From positions 1 to 64,000 of the forward strand of contig NZ_SACO01000002.1 of the NCBI RefSeq assembly GCF_004005905.1: a stretch of 64,000 bases of DNA. The letters are read 5' to 3'. The position numbers and the translations under genes are program-made. This DNA is from Novosphingobium umbonatum (lineage in GTDB: Bacteria > Pseudomonadota > Alphaproteobacteria > Sphingomonadales > Sphingomonadaceae). Shown here piece by piece: positions 45,494 through 54,478 of the stretch. The notes under the pieces are model-generated. The model did no database searches and was not told the DNA's origin. It saw nothing but the letters and a program-made list of their open reading frames with translations. Within the stretch, counting starts at the first letter, position 1; each line of letters begins with the position of its first letter.

Positions 45494-46620
45494 GCTGCTG
45501 CTCCCAACAGACCGCGCGATGCCAGATTGGCGTAAAGCGCGGCAATGCCGGTGGTCCATGGGGCGGCATCCTTGGAAGTCACCACTTCATTGACCAGACG
45601 GCCAAGGCGCGGGGTAGCAATGCTCACCACATCGCCCACCTTATGGGTGAAGCCGCGCCCTTCATGATCGCGGTCCTGCGTGGGGGCGAAAAGCGTGCCC
45701 AGAAACAGCACGAAGCCATCGGGATATTGGTGCTCGCTCAAGGTTTGCGCCACCAGATCGAGCGGATCGCGGCTGATCTGGTTCATGCTGGAATGGCCTT
45801 CCAGACGATAGCCTTCCGGCCCCTCGATCAGCAACTCAACCTCGGCATTGCGCACGTCATCAATGGTAAAGCCATCGTCAAACAGGCGCACCAAAGGCCC
45901 CAGCGCGCAGGAGGCGTTGTTGTCCTTGGCCTTGCCGAGCAGGAGCGCGCTGCGCCCTTCCATATCGCGCAGGTTCACGTCATTGCCCAAGGTCGCGCCG
46001 ACCGCTTGCCCCGCGGCATTGACCAGCAGCACCACTTCGGGTTCCGGATTGTTCCAGGTGGAATCGCTGCGCACGCCAATCTGCTCCAGCGCGCCCACCG
46101 TGGCCAGAACCGGCGCCTTGGTGAAGACTTCGGCGTAAGGCCCGATGGCGACTTCCAGATATTGCGACCACAGCCCGTCGGCGATCAGCAATTCCTTGAG
46201 CGCCTCGGCCTCAACCGATCCGGGCACCACAGAACGGATCGAACCGCCCACGCGTTCCTCGATACGGGCGCGGATTTCCAGCGCCTTGCCCGCATCACCG
46301 CGCGCGCGCTCTTCGATCACGCGCTCCAGTGTGGAGGTGGCGAAGGTGACGCCAGCGGCCTTGACGCATTGCAGGTCAATCGGGCTGAGCAAGGGATCGG
46401 CCAGAGCATCCAGCGATCCCAGTGCCACACCATCGGCGGCGTTCAAAGGCAGGCGCTCGACCAATTGCGCCACGGTGGGGGCCACGCGGCTCATGTCATA
46501 GGCGATGCCGCCTTCCACCAGAATGGGCGTAGGGCCTGCCTGCGTGGCGATACGGCCCAGAAAGCGGCCCTCGCGCCAGTCGGCGGGCAGGAGTTGGGAT
46601 AGGGGAAGGTCCAGCGCCAT
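45490..46620 (-). CDS. xylX: FAH-family 2-keto-3-deoxy-D-xylonate dehydratase
   Basis: 376-residue fumarylacetoacetate-hydrolase-family protein. The metal-binding ExE (NPEPEVVL) and GNDVNLRDMEGR loops lie in the C-terminal half. Together with xylB and xylC it matches XylX of the oxidative (Weimberg) xylose pathway, which dehydrates 2-keto-3-deoxyxylonate. The ATG at 46620 follows GGGAGAG; the frame extends upstream to 46668 without support. First gene of the operon; its promoter carries a LacI-type operator. Confidence 0.9.
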   Translation of the reverse strand: MALDLPLSQLLPADWREGRFLGRIATQAGPTPILVEGGIAYDMSRVAPTVAQLVERLPLNAADGVALGSLDALADPLLSPIDLQCVKAAGVTFATSTLERVIEERARGDAGKALEIRARIEERVGGSIRSVVPGSVEAEALKELLIADGLWSQYLEVAIGPYAEVFTKAPVLATVGALEQIGVRSDSTWNNPEPEVVLLVNAAGQAVGATLGNDVNLRDMEGRSALLLGKAKDNNASCALGPLVRLFDDGFTIDDVRNAEVELLIEGPEGYRLEGHSSMNQISRDPLDLVAQTLSEHQYPDGFVLFLGTLFAPTQDRDHEGRGFTHKVGDVVSIATPRLGRLVNEVVTSKDAAPWTTGIAALYANLASRGLLGAAA

Positions 46621-46679
46621 AAGTCTCTCCCTTTTGCGCGTCATATAAATCTGATGCAAAAGTGCCATTCACGATTGCT

Positions 46680-46716
46680 TGATAGCGCTACCATCACACC
46701 CCAAGCACGGTGTCAA
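46680..46716 (-). promoter_or_regulatory. xyl promoter with overlapping LacI-type operator
   Basis: On the minus strand a perfect -35 TTGACA (46711-46716) is followed after exactly 17 bases by TGGTAG (46688-46693) as -10. The -10 lies inside the near-palindrome TGATAGCGCTACCA (46680-46693), read TGGTAGCGCTATCA on the minus strand, whose core is the same as at 34364-34377. Predicted transcription start is near 46681, with a leader of about 60 bases to xylX. Repressor binding would block RNA polymerase directly. Confidence 0.75.
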
Positions 46717-46730
46717 GCGCCATGAATGCG

Positions 46731-47546
46731 TTAGAGACTAACGCGGGAGAAGTGATCCTGAAACGCCCATAATGGCAAATAAGGTCGCGCCAGCGCCTTA
46801 TCCACCGCATAGGGCCACCAACCGGGGCCAAAGGGCCAATAGAGCCTTACCGGAACCCCCAAGTGCTGCGCCAAAATCCGGCACCGACGGCGGGGCAGCC
46901 CGCGCAGCAATTCCCACTCGCAAGGCGTGCCCGCCTCCAGCAGCAACTGCATGGCCGCCTGCCCCAGCGTCGGATCATGCGTAGCAATCCCCACCATCGC
47001 CCTACGCCCCGCCAAGGCCCGAACCAGTTCCAGATAGGCAACCTTGTCCGGCGCGCTGCCATCGGGATCGGCCCATTCGCCCTGCACCACCCGCAGGATC
47101 AAAGGCCCATCGCGCAAATCGGCTGCATCCGCCATCGACCGCCGCCAACGCGCAGGCAAAGCACATCCCACCGCGCCCTGCTCCCCCAACGCCGTGGCCA
47201 GAGCCAGCGTGGCATCGGCCTGCGCGGGAGCATGGGCATCGAAGATCAGCGGCACATGGCCTGCCAGCGCCGCAATCCGCCCCGCATCAAAGCCCAGATG
47301 CGGCGCCTTCACCGCCAGACGCGCATCGCCACCCTGTCCGCGCAAAGCGGCCAGCATCGCTTGATTGGCAGCCATCACCTGATCAGGGTCAGATTGCTGT
47401 GCAGGGAAATAGCCATAGGTGGCCCGCATCCCCTTCGCCGCCTGCCCCATGCGCGCCACCGATGCCGCATCGGGACCATCGACCCAACGCTCCACCTGCG
47501 CAGGCAAGGCATAGCGCATATCGCGCAAGGCCGACCACAAGCTCAT
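46731..47546 (-). CDS. Proline-dehydrogenase-like protein, substrate-binding arginines absent
   Basis: 271-residue TIM-barrel protein whose C-terminal part (WELLRGLPRRRCRILAQHL, VPVRLYWPFGPGWWPYAV) resembles proline dehydrogenases. The conserved Arg pair of the proline-binding helix (RRLAE type) reads Asp-Lys (VDKALARP), so proline oxidation is unlikely. It starts at the ATG 47546 that overlaps the GNAT stop (ATGA) and is probably co-transcribed with it. Function unknown; a modifying or assembly role with the GNAT is only a guess. Confidence 0.72.
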   Translation of the reverse strand: MSLWSALRDMRYALPAQVERWVDGPDAASVARMGQAAKGMRATYGYFPAQQSDPDQVMAANQAMLAALRGQGGDARLAVKAPHLGFDAGRIAALAGHVPLIFDAHAPAQADATLALATALGEQGAVGCALPARWRRSMADAADLRDGPLILRVVQGEWADPDGSAPDKVAYLELVRALAGRRAMVGIATHDPTLGQAAMQLLLEAGTPCEWELLRGLPRRRCRILAQHLGVPVRLYWPFGPGWWPYAVDKALARPYLPLWAFQDHFSRVSL

Positions 47547-48664
47547 GCCCTGCCCCGCCGGAACCGCGCCCAGCCCCACACCGCGCCATCCACCGCCATC
47601 GCCCATAGGCTGCGCAGGTTGAAAGGATAGGTCCGCAAACGCAAAGTGGGATGCGCCTCCCGCGTCCATAGCTGGGCGATCCAAGGCTCCACCCCGCCCA
47701 GCAATTCATAGGCACGCAACCCCTTGCCCGCTGCATAGCCAATCGTGTGCAGCATCAGCAAAGTACCCGGCGAACAGGATTGATAGGCCGCATCATAGCC
47801 GATCTTGAACAGCCAATAGGCCCCGCCCTGCTCCACCGCGAGTTGCATGGCCGCCGCCCGCCCATTGATCCGCAGGAAAGCGATGCGCAAATCGCCCTTG
47901 GCCGCCGCGCTACGGAAATAGCTGCGGAAAAAGGCTTCCTTTGCCGGTTCAGAGGCGATGGCCGTGCCCGCCTCGCGCTTCCAGCTGCCCAGTTCCACCT
48001 GCAAGGCTTCATCAAACAAAGCATCAAATTGCACGGCATCAGGCTGGAGCATTTCATAGCTTACCTTGCCCAAAGCCGCCGCCTTGCGCCCTGCGCGGCG
48101 AAAATCGGATCGACGCCCCGCGTTAAAACGCAACTCGGGCTGCGCCCAACTCTCATCCAGCGCGATGGTCGGGCAAGGCACCGCTGGGCGCACCGAGATC
48201 AGCCCGCGCCCGCGCATCGCCTTGCGCAGGGCAGGCACCAAAGGCGAATCCGCCGGAACTCTGTCTAGCGCGATAGGGCGCGACAATCGCGCCAAGGCCC
48301 GCGCCAGAACCGGTACCACTGCCGAATCGCCATACAGCACATCGGCCGGTTCAAACACCTCACGCGCGCCCACCATGCGCCAACGCGCGCCAAAACCATG
48401 CGAACGACACAACGGCAGCAGAGCTTGCACCTGCCCCTGACGGGTGGCAGCAAACACTTCCAGCACATTCCCCGCCAGCATGGAACCTGCCAGAGATTGC
48501 ACGAAATCATGATGTTGCGTGGGAAGACTAGCTTGCGCCTCCAGCCTGCGCCATGCCTCGCGCAAGCCTTCACCCTCGGCCCTGGAGGGGGGCGCATCGC
48601 CATGCTCAAGCAACGGCCAAGCCGTGCTCCCGATGCTTTCAAATGCCAGATGAGCGTGCTTCAC
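47543..48664 (-). CDS. GNAT/FemAB-like acetyltransferase (CelD/BcsL family)
   Basis: 373-residue protein with two FemAB/GNAT-like halves (a GCN5-type second half around AAMQLAVEQGGAYWLFKIGYD and GTLLMLHTIGYA), as in the CelD/BcsL acyltransferases linked to cellulose and exopolysaccharide genes. No export signal. It would transfer an acetyl or aminoacyl group to a sugar or peptide. It overlaps the proline-dehydrogenase-like gene by four bases. No polysaccharide genes are visible nearby. Confidence 0.8.
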   Translation of the reverse strand: MKHAHLAFESIGSTAWPLLEHGDAPPSRAEGEGLREAWRRLEAQASLPTQHHDFVQSLAGSMLAGNVLEVFAATRQGQVQALLPLCRSHGFGARWRMVGAREVFEPADVLYGDSAVVPVLARALARLSRPIALDRVPADSPLVPALRKAMRGRGLISVRPAVPCPTIALDESWAQPELRFNAGRRSDFRRAGRKAAALGKVSYEMLQPDAVQFDALFDEALQVELGSWKREAGTAIASEPAKEAFFRSYFRSAAAKGDLRIAFLRINGRAAAMQLAVEQGGAYWLFKIGYDAAYQSCSPGTLLMLHTIGYAAGKGLRAYELLGGVEPWIAQLWTREAHPTLRLRTYPFNLRSLWAMAVDGAVWGWARFRRGRA

Positions 48665-48737
48665 GCCGCAAGTCCCATGGGGAAATACGTAGCAGGCAGC
48701 CGCTAAGAAAGTGTAACTTTAACCGGAAAGGACCCGT

Positions 48738-48761
48738 CCTGCCGCCAGTATTGACGGCAGG
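48738..48761 (-). terminator. Hairpin downstream of etfA
   Basis: CCTGCCG (48738-48744) and CGGCAGG (48755-48761) are exact inverted copies with a 10-base loop, 18 bases after the etfA stop on the minus strand. The T tract is poor, so termination is possible but not certain. Confidence 0.4.
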
Positions 48762-48778
48762 AACAGAACCAAAATCTT

Positions 48779-49708
48779 TTACAACTTACCCGTCAATTCC
48801 GGCACGGCGCTGAACAGATCGGCGACCAGACCGAAATCGGCCACCTGAAAAATCGGCGCGTCTTCATCCTTGTTGATGGCGATGATGGTTTTGGAATCCT
48901 TCATCCCCGCCAAATGCTGGATCGCGCCGGAAATACCCACCGCGACATAGACTTCGGGCGCCACAATCTTGCCGGTCTGGCCCACCTGATAATCATTGGG
49001 AACATAGCCAGCATCGACAGCGGCACGCGATGCGCCCACCGCCGCGCCCAGCTTGTCGGCCAGAGGCAGGATGGTGGCGGCAAAGGTTTCAGCATCCTTC
49101 AAGGCGCGACCACCCGACACGATCACCTTGGCGCTGGTCAGTTCGGGACGCTCGCTCTTGGCCAGTTCGGCGCCGACAAAGCTGGACAGACCCGCATCGC
49201 CCGTGGTGGCAACAGCCTCGACCGCCGCCGAACCGCCAGTGGCTTCCGCCTTGGCAAAGGCCGTGCCGCGCGCGGTGATCACCAGCTTGGCGTCGCTGCT
49301 TTCCACCGTAGCGATGGCGTTGCCCGCATAAATCGGACGGGTGAAAGTCTTGGGGCCTTCTACCGAAAGAATGTCGGAAATCTGCGCCACATCCAGCAGC
49401 GCCGCCACGCGGGGGGCGATATTCTTGCCCGTGGTGGTGGCAGGCGTCAGGAACGCATCATAGGAGCTCATCAGCCCCACAATCAAAGGCGCCAGATTTT
49501 CCGGCAAAGCGGCGCCATAGGCCGCATCATCGGCCACCAGCACCTTGGCCACGCCAGCCACCTGCGCCGCCTGTGCGGCCACGCCGTCCACGCCGGAACC
49601 GGCCACCAGCAGATGCACCTCGCCCAGCTTGCCCGCCGCCGTCACCGCGCCAAGCGTGGCATCTTTCAAAGCCGCATTGTCATGCTCGGCCCAAACCAGA
49701 ATGCTCAT
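48779..49708 (-). CDS. etfA: Electron transfer flavoprotein alpha subunit
   Basis: 309 residues: an N-terminal ETF domain and the C-terminal FAD-binding domain with [31 protein letters not shown] and [12 protein letters not shown]. It accepts electrons from acyl-CoA and other dehydrogenases and passes them to ETF-ubiquinone oxidoreductase. It overlaps the etfB stop by four bases and so forms a standard etfBA operon. Confidence 0.96.
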   Translation of the reverse strand: MSILVWAEHDNAALKDATLGAVTAAGKLGEVHLLVAGSGVDGVAAQAAQVAGVAKVLVADDAAYGAALPENLAPLIVGLMSSYDAFLTPATTTGKNIAPRVAALLDVAQISDILSVEGPKTFTRPIYAGNAIATVESSDAKLVITARGTAFAKAEATGGSAAVEAVATTGDAGLSSFVGAELAKSERPELTSAKVIVSGGRALKDAETFAATILPLADKLGAAVGASRAAVDAGYVPNDYQVGQTGKIVAPEVYVAVGISGAIQHLAGMKDSKTIIAINKDEDAPIFQVADFGLVADLFSAVPELTGKL

Positions 49709-50454
49709 GCGCCTACTCCCAGTTCCTTGAGCTTACCCACCAAAGCGTCCACATCGGCCAGCTTCACGCCAGCACTACGCTGCGCCGGTTCGGTAACCTT
49801 CAGCACGGTCAGGCGCGGGGTAATGTCCACGCCGTAATCGGCGGGGGACTTGGTCTCCAGCTTCTTGGACTTGGCCTTCATGATGTTGGGCAGCGAGGCA
49901 TAGCGCGGCTCGTTCAGGCGCAGGTCGGTGGTGACAATCGCAGGCAGAGCCAAACGCACCGTTTCCAGACCGCCATCCACCTCGCGCGTGACATTGACGA
50001 AATCGCCATCCACCTCGACTTTGCTGGCAAAGGTGCCCTGCGGGCGCCCCGTCAGCGCGGCCAGCATCTGGCCGGTCTGGTTGCTGTCATCGTCAATCGC
50101 CTGCTTGCCCAGCAGCACCAGACCGGGCGTTTCCGCCTCGACAATGGCCTTGAGCAACTTGGCCACCGCCAAAGGTTCCACCACATCATCGGTCTGCACC
50201 AGAATGGCGCGATCAGCCCCCATGGCCAGCGCCGTGCGCAAGGTTTCCTGCGCCTTTTGCGGACCCACCGAAACCACCACGATCTCGCTAGCCGCGCCCT
50301 TCTCCTTCAGACGGATCGCCTCTTCCACCGCGATCTCGTCAAACGGGTTCATGCTCATCTTCACATTCGCCAGATCAACACCCGTGCCATCCGCCTTCAC
50401 ACGCGGCTTCACGTTATAATCCAGCACCCGCTTCACAGGCACGACTATCTTCAC
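49705..50454 (-). CDS. etfB: Electron transfer flavoprotein beta subunit
   Basis: 249 residues with the AMP-binding ETF-beta fold ([62 protein letters not shown]). It pairs with EtfA in FAD electron transfer. It is divergent from the TetR gene; the shared intergenic region holds a 14-bp palindrome. Confidence 0.96.
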   Translation of the reverse strand: MKIVVPVKRVLDYNVKPRVKADGTGVDLANVKMSMNPFDEIAVEEAIRLKEKGAASEIVVVSVGPQKAQETLRTALAMGADRAILVQTDDVVEPLAVAKLLKAIVEAETPGLVLLGKQAIDDDSNQTGQMLAALTGRPQGTFASKVEVDGDFVNVTREVDGGLETVRLALPAIVTTDLRLNEPRYASLPNIMKAKSKKLETKSPADYGVDITPRLTVLKVTEPAQRSAGVKLADVDALVGKLKELGVGA

Positions 50455-50549
50455 AGCGCTCTCTCCTCTGCAAACTGGCTGCGCACCGGCCCGCTATAAA
50501 GCTTTTTGCCGATACCGATGCAAGCTGCGGCTTCTCTATCCGATTTTCG

Positions 50550-50563
50550 ATACGAAATCGTAT
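50550..50563. promoter_or_regulatory. Candidate TetR operator between etfB and the TetR gene
   Basis: ATACGAAATCGTAT is a perfect 14-bp palindrome except for the central AA. It lies 96 bases upstream of etfB and 38 bases upstream of the TetR start, a common place for an autoregulatory TetR site. Confidence 0.55.
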
Positions 50564-50600
50564 TGAGTCGTTTGTGCAGCCTGCTATGCCTGCTGTCAAC

Positions 50601-51212
50601 ATGGCAAAATCCCCCCGCAAACGCCCATCCCGCCAAGAGACAATCGAGAAACTTCTCGACGGGGCGACGCTGGCCTTTGTCGAGCGCGGCTTTCACGGTG
50701 CCACGCTGGATGACATCTGCGCCCGCGCAGGGCTGACGCGGGGCGCCTTCCATTCCAGTTTTGACAATAAGGAACAGTTGTTTCTCGCCCTTTATGACCG
50801 GATGCTGACCCGCGTACGAGACCATCTGGTTCATATTCAGGCCAGCGCGGAAGCCTATCCCGACAAAAGTCTGGCCACGCTCTTTGCCGAATTGACGCAG
50901 AATTTCCCCATCGACCGCGAATGGTATCTGCTGAGCAGCGAGTTCCAGCTTTACGCTATGCGCCAGCCCGCTCTGGCGCCCCAACTGGCCCAGCACCGCG
51001 CACTGATGCGCGAAACCGTGGCCGATGCGCTTGAGCAATTGCTGTCCCATCGCGGCCTGTCGCTGACCGTAGACCGCGACCTGCTCGCCCGCTTGCTGGT
51101 GGCGATCCATGATGGCAGCTATGCGCAAAGCCTGCTGGAGCCGGAGGCTCTGGCCCCCGGTTCCCTCATGGCGCGCTTTGGCGAAATGATCCTGCGTGCG
51201 GCCAGCGCTTAA
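50601..51212 (+). CDS. TetR-family transcriptional regulator
   Basis: 203 residues with an N-terminal TetR helix-turn-helix (GFHGATLDDICARAGLTRGAFHSSFDNKEQLF, about residues 31-62) and an all-helical ligand domain. The ATG at 50601 is taken because it begins the basic stretch before the HTH; no strong ribosome binding site is seen, and the frame reaches back to 50574. It is divergent from etfBA and may respond to acyl-CoA-like ligands. It is convergent, with four bases overlap, with the next minus-strand gene. Confidence 0.88.
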   Translation: MAKSPRKRPSRQETIEKLLDGATLAFVERGFHGATLDDICARAGLTRGAFHSSFDNKEQLFLALYDRMLTRVRDHLVHIQASAEAYPDKSLATLFAELTQNFPIDREWYLLSSEFQLYAMRQPALAPQLAQHRALMRETVADALEQLLSHRGLSLTVDRDLLARLLVAIHDGSYAQSLLEPEALAPGSLMARFGEMILRAASA

Positions 51213-52231
51213 AGCGGCACCACACGCCCCTCCTCGGCCGAGAGGATCGCCGCCTCGATAATCGCCTGCACACCCAGAATTTCCTCAGGCTTATTCGGCG
51301 CTTCACCTTCTCCAAGGCAGGCCTGCGCCATGCGTTGGTAAAAACTCTGCTGGCAACCACGCGGAACCGGCAGTTCCAGCGGAGCGCCCTCGCCGGTGTA
51401 ATGCAGCAGCGGATCCTCATCCACACCCCAAGCCGCATCCTGCGGGGGCAGGCCCGCCACCGACTGCGCCTCCTGCGGATCGGCCTTTTGCTTCACCAGC
51501 GAGCCGCCCGTGCCATGCACCGCAAAACGCGGCACGCCGCCCGCCACGCAAAGGCCTGCATGCAGGATCACCCGCTTGTCGGCATAGCGCAGCACCACAT
51601 GCGCCCAATCCACGCCCTTTGCGCCGGGACGCAAGGCGCCCATATCCGCGCTGACCGCCAAAGGCATGCCGAACAGCACCAGCGCCTGATCCACCATATG
51701 CGGCCCCAGATCGAACCAAACGCCCGACCCCGCGCTGCCATCCTCGCGCCAGCGCTCGCGCACCTGAGGGCGGAAACGGTCGAAATGCGATTCAAAATGC
51801 ACCACCTGCCCGATCGCCCCCGCCTCGATCGCGGTGCGCACCGCCATGAAATCGCTATCCCAACGCCGGTTGTGAAACGCCGCCAGACAAAGCCCCCGCC
51901 CCCGCGCCAAAGCCACCAGAGCCTGTGCCTGCGCCAGTTCCAGTGCGAAGGGCTTTTCCACCACCACATGCTTGCCCGCCAGCAAGGCGCGCTCGGCCAA
52001 TTGGGCATGGGTGGCGCTGGGCGTGGCCACCGTGATCAGGCCGATCTCGGGGTCAGCCAGCATGGCTTCAAGATCCTGCACCAGCGGCACACCGGCCACG
52101 GGCGATATCGCGCCTGCCGAACGCGCATGAATCGCGCGCAATTCCAATTGCGGCACTGCACCAATCAGCGGCGCGTGGAAAACCCGCGTCGCCATGCCAT
52201 TGCCAAGGATCCCAACGCCCAGTTTCACCAT
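51209..52231 (-). CDS. Gfo/Idh/MocA-family oxidoreductase (YdgJ-like)
   Basis: 340-residue NAD(P)-dependent oxidoreductase: a Rossmann fold (GILGNGMATRVFHAPLI), VEKPFALELAQAQ with catalytic Lys, FHNRRWDSDF and GSGVWFDLGPHMVDQAL with the catalytic Asp/His. The FHNRRWDSDF segment resembles the YdgJ/IolW inositol or sugar dehydrogenase group. It stands alone, distant from the sugar cluster. The substrate is unknown. Confidence 0.9.
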   Translation of the reverse strand: MVKLGVGILGNGMATRVFHAPLIGAVPQLELRAIHARSAGAISPVAGVPLVQDLEAMLADPEIGLITVATPSATHAQLAERALLAGKHVVVEKPFALELAQAQALVALARGRGLCLAAFHNRRWDSDFMAVRTAIEAGAIGQVVHFESHFDRFRPQVRERWREDGSAGSGVWFDLGPHMVDQALVLFGMPLAVSADMGALRPGAKGVDWAHVVLRYADKRVILHAGLCVAGGVPRFAVHGTGGSLVKQKADPQEAQSVAGLPPQDAAWGVDEDPLLHYTGEGAPLELPVPRGCQQSFYQRMAQACLGEGEAPNKPEEILGVQAIIEAAILSAEEGRVVPL

Positions 52232-52335
52232 TAGTTCAACCCATTTTCAGATAGTTAGCTGCCGCAACTTCTACCACCAAGGTCGTATTGCGCCAGAGAC
52301 TCCACATATTTCGCACAAATTGAGTGATTATGTCA

Positions 52336-52351
52336 GTGTTTTGGAAAACAC
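52336..52351. promoter_or_regulatory. 16-bp perfect palindrome upstream of serS
   Basis: GTGTTTTGGAAAACAC is a perfect inverted repeat (7-bp arms, 2-base centre) 43 bases upstream of the serS ATG. It could be an operator or an mRNA hairpin. The serS leader region (52232-52393) holds no gene. Confidence 0.5.
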
Positions 52352-52393
52352 AGTGCTTGACCAAGGCCCAAGCTGCCAATACGCGATGGGATT

Positions 52394-53662
52394 ATGCACG
52401 ATATCCGATCCATTCGCGACAATTCCGCAGCTTTCGACGCCGGTCTGGCCCGCCGCGGGCTGGAACCCCAATCGCAAGCCATTCTGGCCGCCGATGCGCA
52501 GGCCCGCGCCGCCCAGATGGCGGTGGACACGATGCTGGCCTCGCGCAACGCTGCCTCCAAGCAGATTGGCGCGTTGATGGGCAAGGGCGACAAGGATGGT
52601 GCCGCCGCGCTGAAGGCCGAGGTGGAAAAGATCAAGGCCGACCTGCCCGCGCAGGAAGAGGCCAAGCGCCAAGCCGACGCTGCCGTTGCCGCCATCCTGT
52701 CGACCCTTCCCAACATTCCCGCCGAGGATGTGCCTCTGGGTGAGAATGAGGGGCAGAATGTCGAAGTCAAGCGCTGGGGTAACCCGCGCGAGGCGACCGG
52801 TGCCAAGGAACATTTCGACATTGGCGCGCCGCTGGGTCTGGATTTTGAAAGCGCACAGGCCGTTTCGGGCGCCCGCTTTGCCTATCTGCGCGGACAGGTA
52901 GCGCGCCTGAACCGCGCGCTGGGCCAGTTCATGCTGGACACGCACACCACCAAATTCGGCTATCAGGAAGTCGTGCCGCCCGTGCTGGTGCGCGATGATG
53001 CCGTCTATGGCACCGCCCAGCTGCCCAAATTTGCCGAAGACCTGTTCCAGACCAGCGATGGCCGCTGGCTGATCCCCACGGCGGAAGTCAGCCTGACCAA
53101 TCTGGTGCGCGAACAGATCCTCGATGCCTCGGCCCCTTTACGCTTCACCGCGCTCACCCTGTGTTTCCGCAGCGAAGCGGGCGCGGCAGGACGTGATACG
53201 CGCGGGTTGATCCGCCAGCACCAGTTTGAAAAGGTGGAACTGGTTTCGGTCACCAAGCCCGAGGATTCGGATGCCGAGCATGAGCGGATGACCGCTGCTG
53301 CCGAACATATTCTGGAAAGCCTCGGGCTGCCCTATCGCCGCATGCTGCTCTGCACCGGCGACATGGGCTTTTCCGCGCGCAAGACTTTCGATCTGGAAGT
53401 CTGGCTGCCCGGACAAGGTCAATATCGCGAGATTTCCTCTTGCTCGAACTGCGGTGATTTTCAGGCCCGCCGCCTCAACGCCCGCTATCGCCCCGAAGGC
53501 GAGAAGGCCACGCGCTTTGTGCATACGCTCAATGGCTCGGGTCTGGCGGTCGGGCGCACGCTGGTGGCGGTGCTGGAAAATTACCAGCAGGCCGATGGCA
53601 GCGTGATCGTGCCGGAAGTGCTGCGCCCCTATATGGGAGGCGTCGAAGTTTTGAAGCCGTAA
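52394..53662 (+). CDS. serS: Seryl-tRNA synthetase
   Basis: 422-residue class II aminoacyl-tRNA synthetase. N-terminal coiled-coil tRNA-binding arm (about residues 25-105), then the catalytic domain with motif 2 ([20 protein letters not shown]) and motif 3 ([18 protein letters not shown]). It charges tRNA-Ser and tRNA-Sec with serine. Length is standard. A weak hairpin follows before surE. Confidence 0.97.
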   Translation: MHDIRSIRDNSAAFDAGLARRGLEPQSQAILAADAQARAAQMAVDTMLASRNAASKQIGALMGKGDKDGAAALKAEVEKIKADLPAQEEAKRQADAAVAAILSTLPNIPAEDVPLGENEGQNVEVKRWGNPREATGAKEHFDIGAPLGLDFESAQAVSGARFAYLRGQVARLNRALGQFMLDTHTTKFGYQEVVPPVLVRDDAVYGTAQLPKFAEDLFQTSDGRWLIPTAEVSLTNLVREQILDASAPLRFTALTLCFRSEAGAAGRDTRGLIRQHQFEKVELVSVTKPEDSDAEHERMTAAAEHILESLGLPYRRMLLCTGDMGFSARKTFDLEVWLPGQGQYREISSCSNCGDFQARRLNARYRPEGEKATRFVHTLNGSGLAVGRTLVAVLENYQQADGSVIVPEVLRPYMGGVEVLKP

Positions 53663-53713
53663 ATCTGTGCTGACAACGAGGGGCACAAGCCCCCGAATAT
53701 AGGGTCGCCTCAC

Positions 53714-54478
53714 TTGCGCATCTTGCTGACCAATGATGATGGCATCAACGCTCCCGGCCTTGCGGTTCTGGAATCGATTGCGGCCAGCCTGTCGGACGAC
53801 ATCTGGGTGGTGGCCCCTGCCGAGGAACAATCGGGCGCGGGCCATTCGCTGACGCTCAACCGGCCGGTGCGCCTGCATCAACATGGCGAAAGGCGCTTCT
53901 CGGTGTCGGGCACGCCGACGGATGCGGTGACCATGGGGCTGAAAAAGGTTCTGCCCGCACCGCCCGACCTCATCCTGTCGGGGGTCAATCGCGGCGCGAA
54001 TCTGGGCGATGATGTGACCTATTCGGGCACCGTTTCGGCTGCCATGGAAGGCGCGCTGGCGGGCATCAAATCCATCGCGCTCAGTCAAATTTACAACAGG
54101 GAAGGTATGGGAGACCAAGTTTCCTTCGCCGCGGCGCTTGCCTGGGGCGAAAAGGTAATCCGACCGCTTCTGGAATTCGATCTTCCAAAAAGGTCATTGA
54201 TAAATATTAATTTTCCTGACATCGTTCCCCAAGACATCAAGGGAATCAAGGTCGTGAGGCAGGGCTTTCATGACTATTCCAGAGGCTCTGTTGTGGAAGG
54301 CACTGACCCGCGTGGCTATCGATACTTCTGGTTCGGCCTGCATGGCATCGAACACACATTGGGCCACAACACCGACCTTGAAGCCATCGCCGATGGCTAC
54401 ATCAGCGTAAGCCCGCTCCACCTTGATTTGACCCACGAAGCATCGCTGTCCACCCTCTCGGAAAAGTTTAACGCATGA
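53714..54478 (+). CDS. surE: 5'/3'-nucleotidase SurE
   Basis: 254-residue SurE-family phosphatase beginning at a TTG (53714). The metal-binding LTNDDGINAPG at the N-terminus, the SVSGTPTDAV segment and SGVNRGANLGDDVTYSGTVSAA are conserved. It removes phosphate from nucleoside monophosphates. It sits between serS and a LysM/LytM gene with which it overlaps by four bases, a context like surE-nlpD in other bacteria. Confidence 0.95.
   Translation: MRILLTNDDGINAPGLAVLESIAASLSDDIWVVAPAEEQSGAGHSLTLNRPVRLHQHGERRFSVSGTPTDAVTMGLKKVLPAPPDLILSGVNRGANLGDDVTYSGTVSAAMEGALAGIKSIALSQIYNREGMGDQVSFAAALAWGEKVIRPLLEFDLPKRSLININFPDIVPQDIKGIKVVRQGFHDYSRGSVVEGTDPRGYRYFWFGLHGIEHTLGHNTDLEAIADGYISVSPLHLDLTHEASLSTLSEKFNA

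Noticed and set aside
53680..53694. GGGGC...GCCCC stem after serS as a terminator
   Set aside because: Only five pairs and no T run; transcription probably continues into surE.
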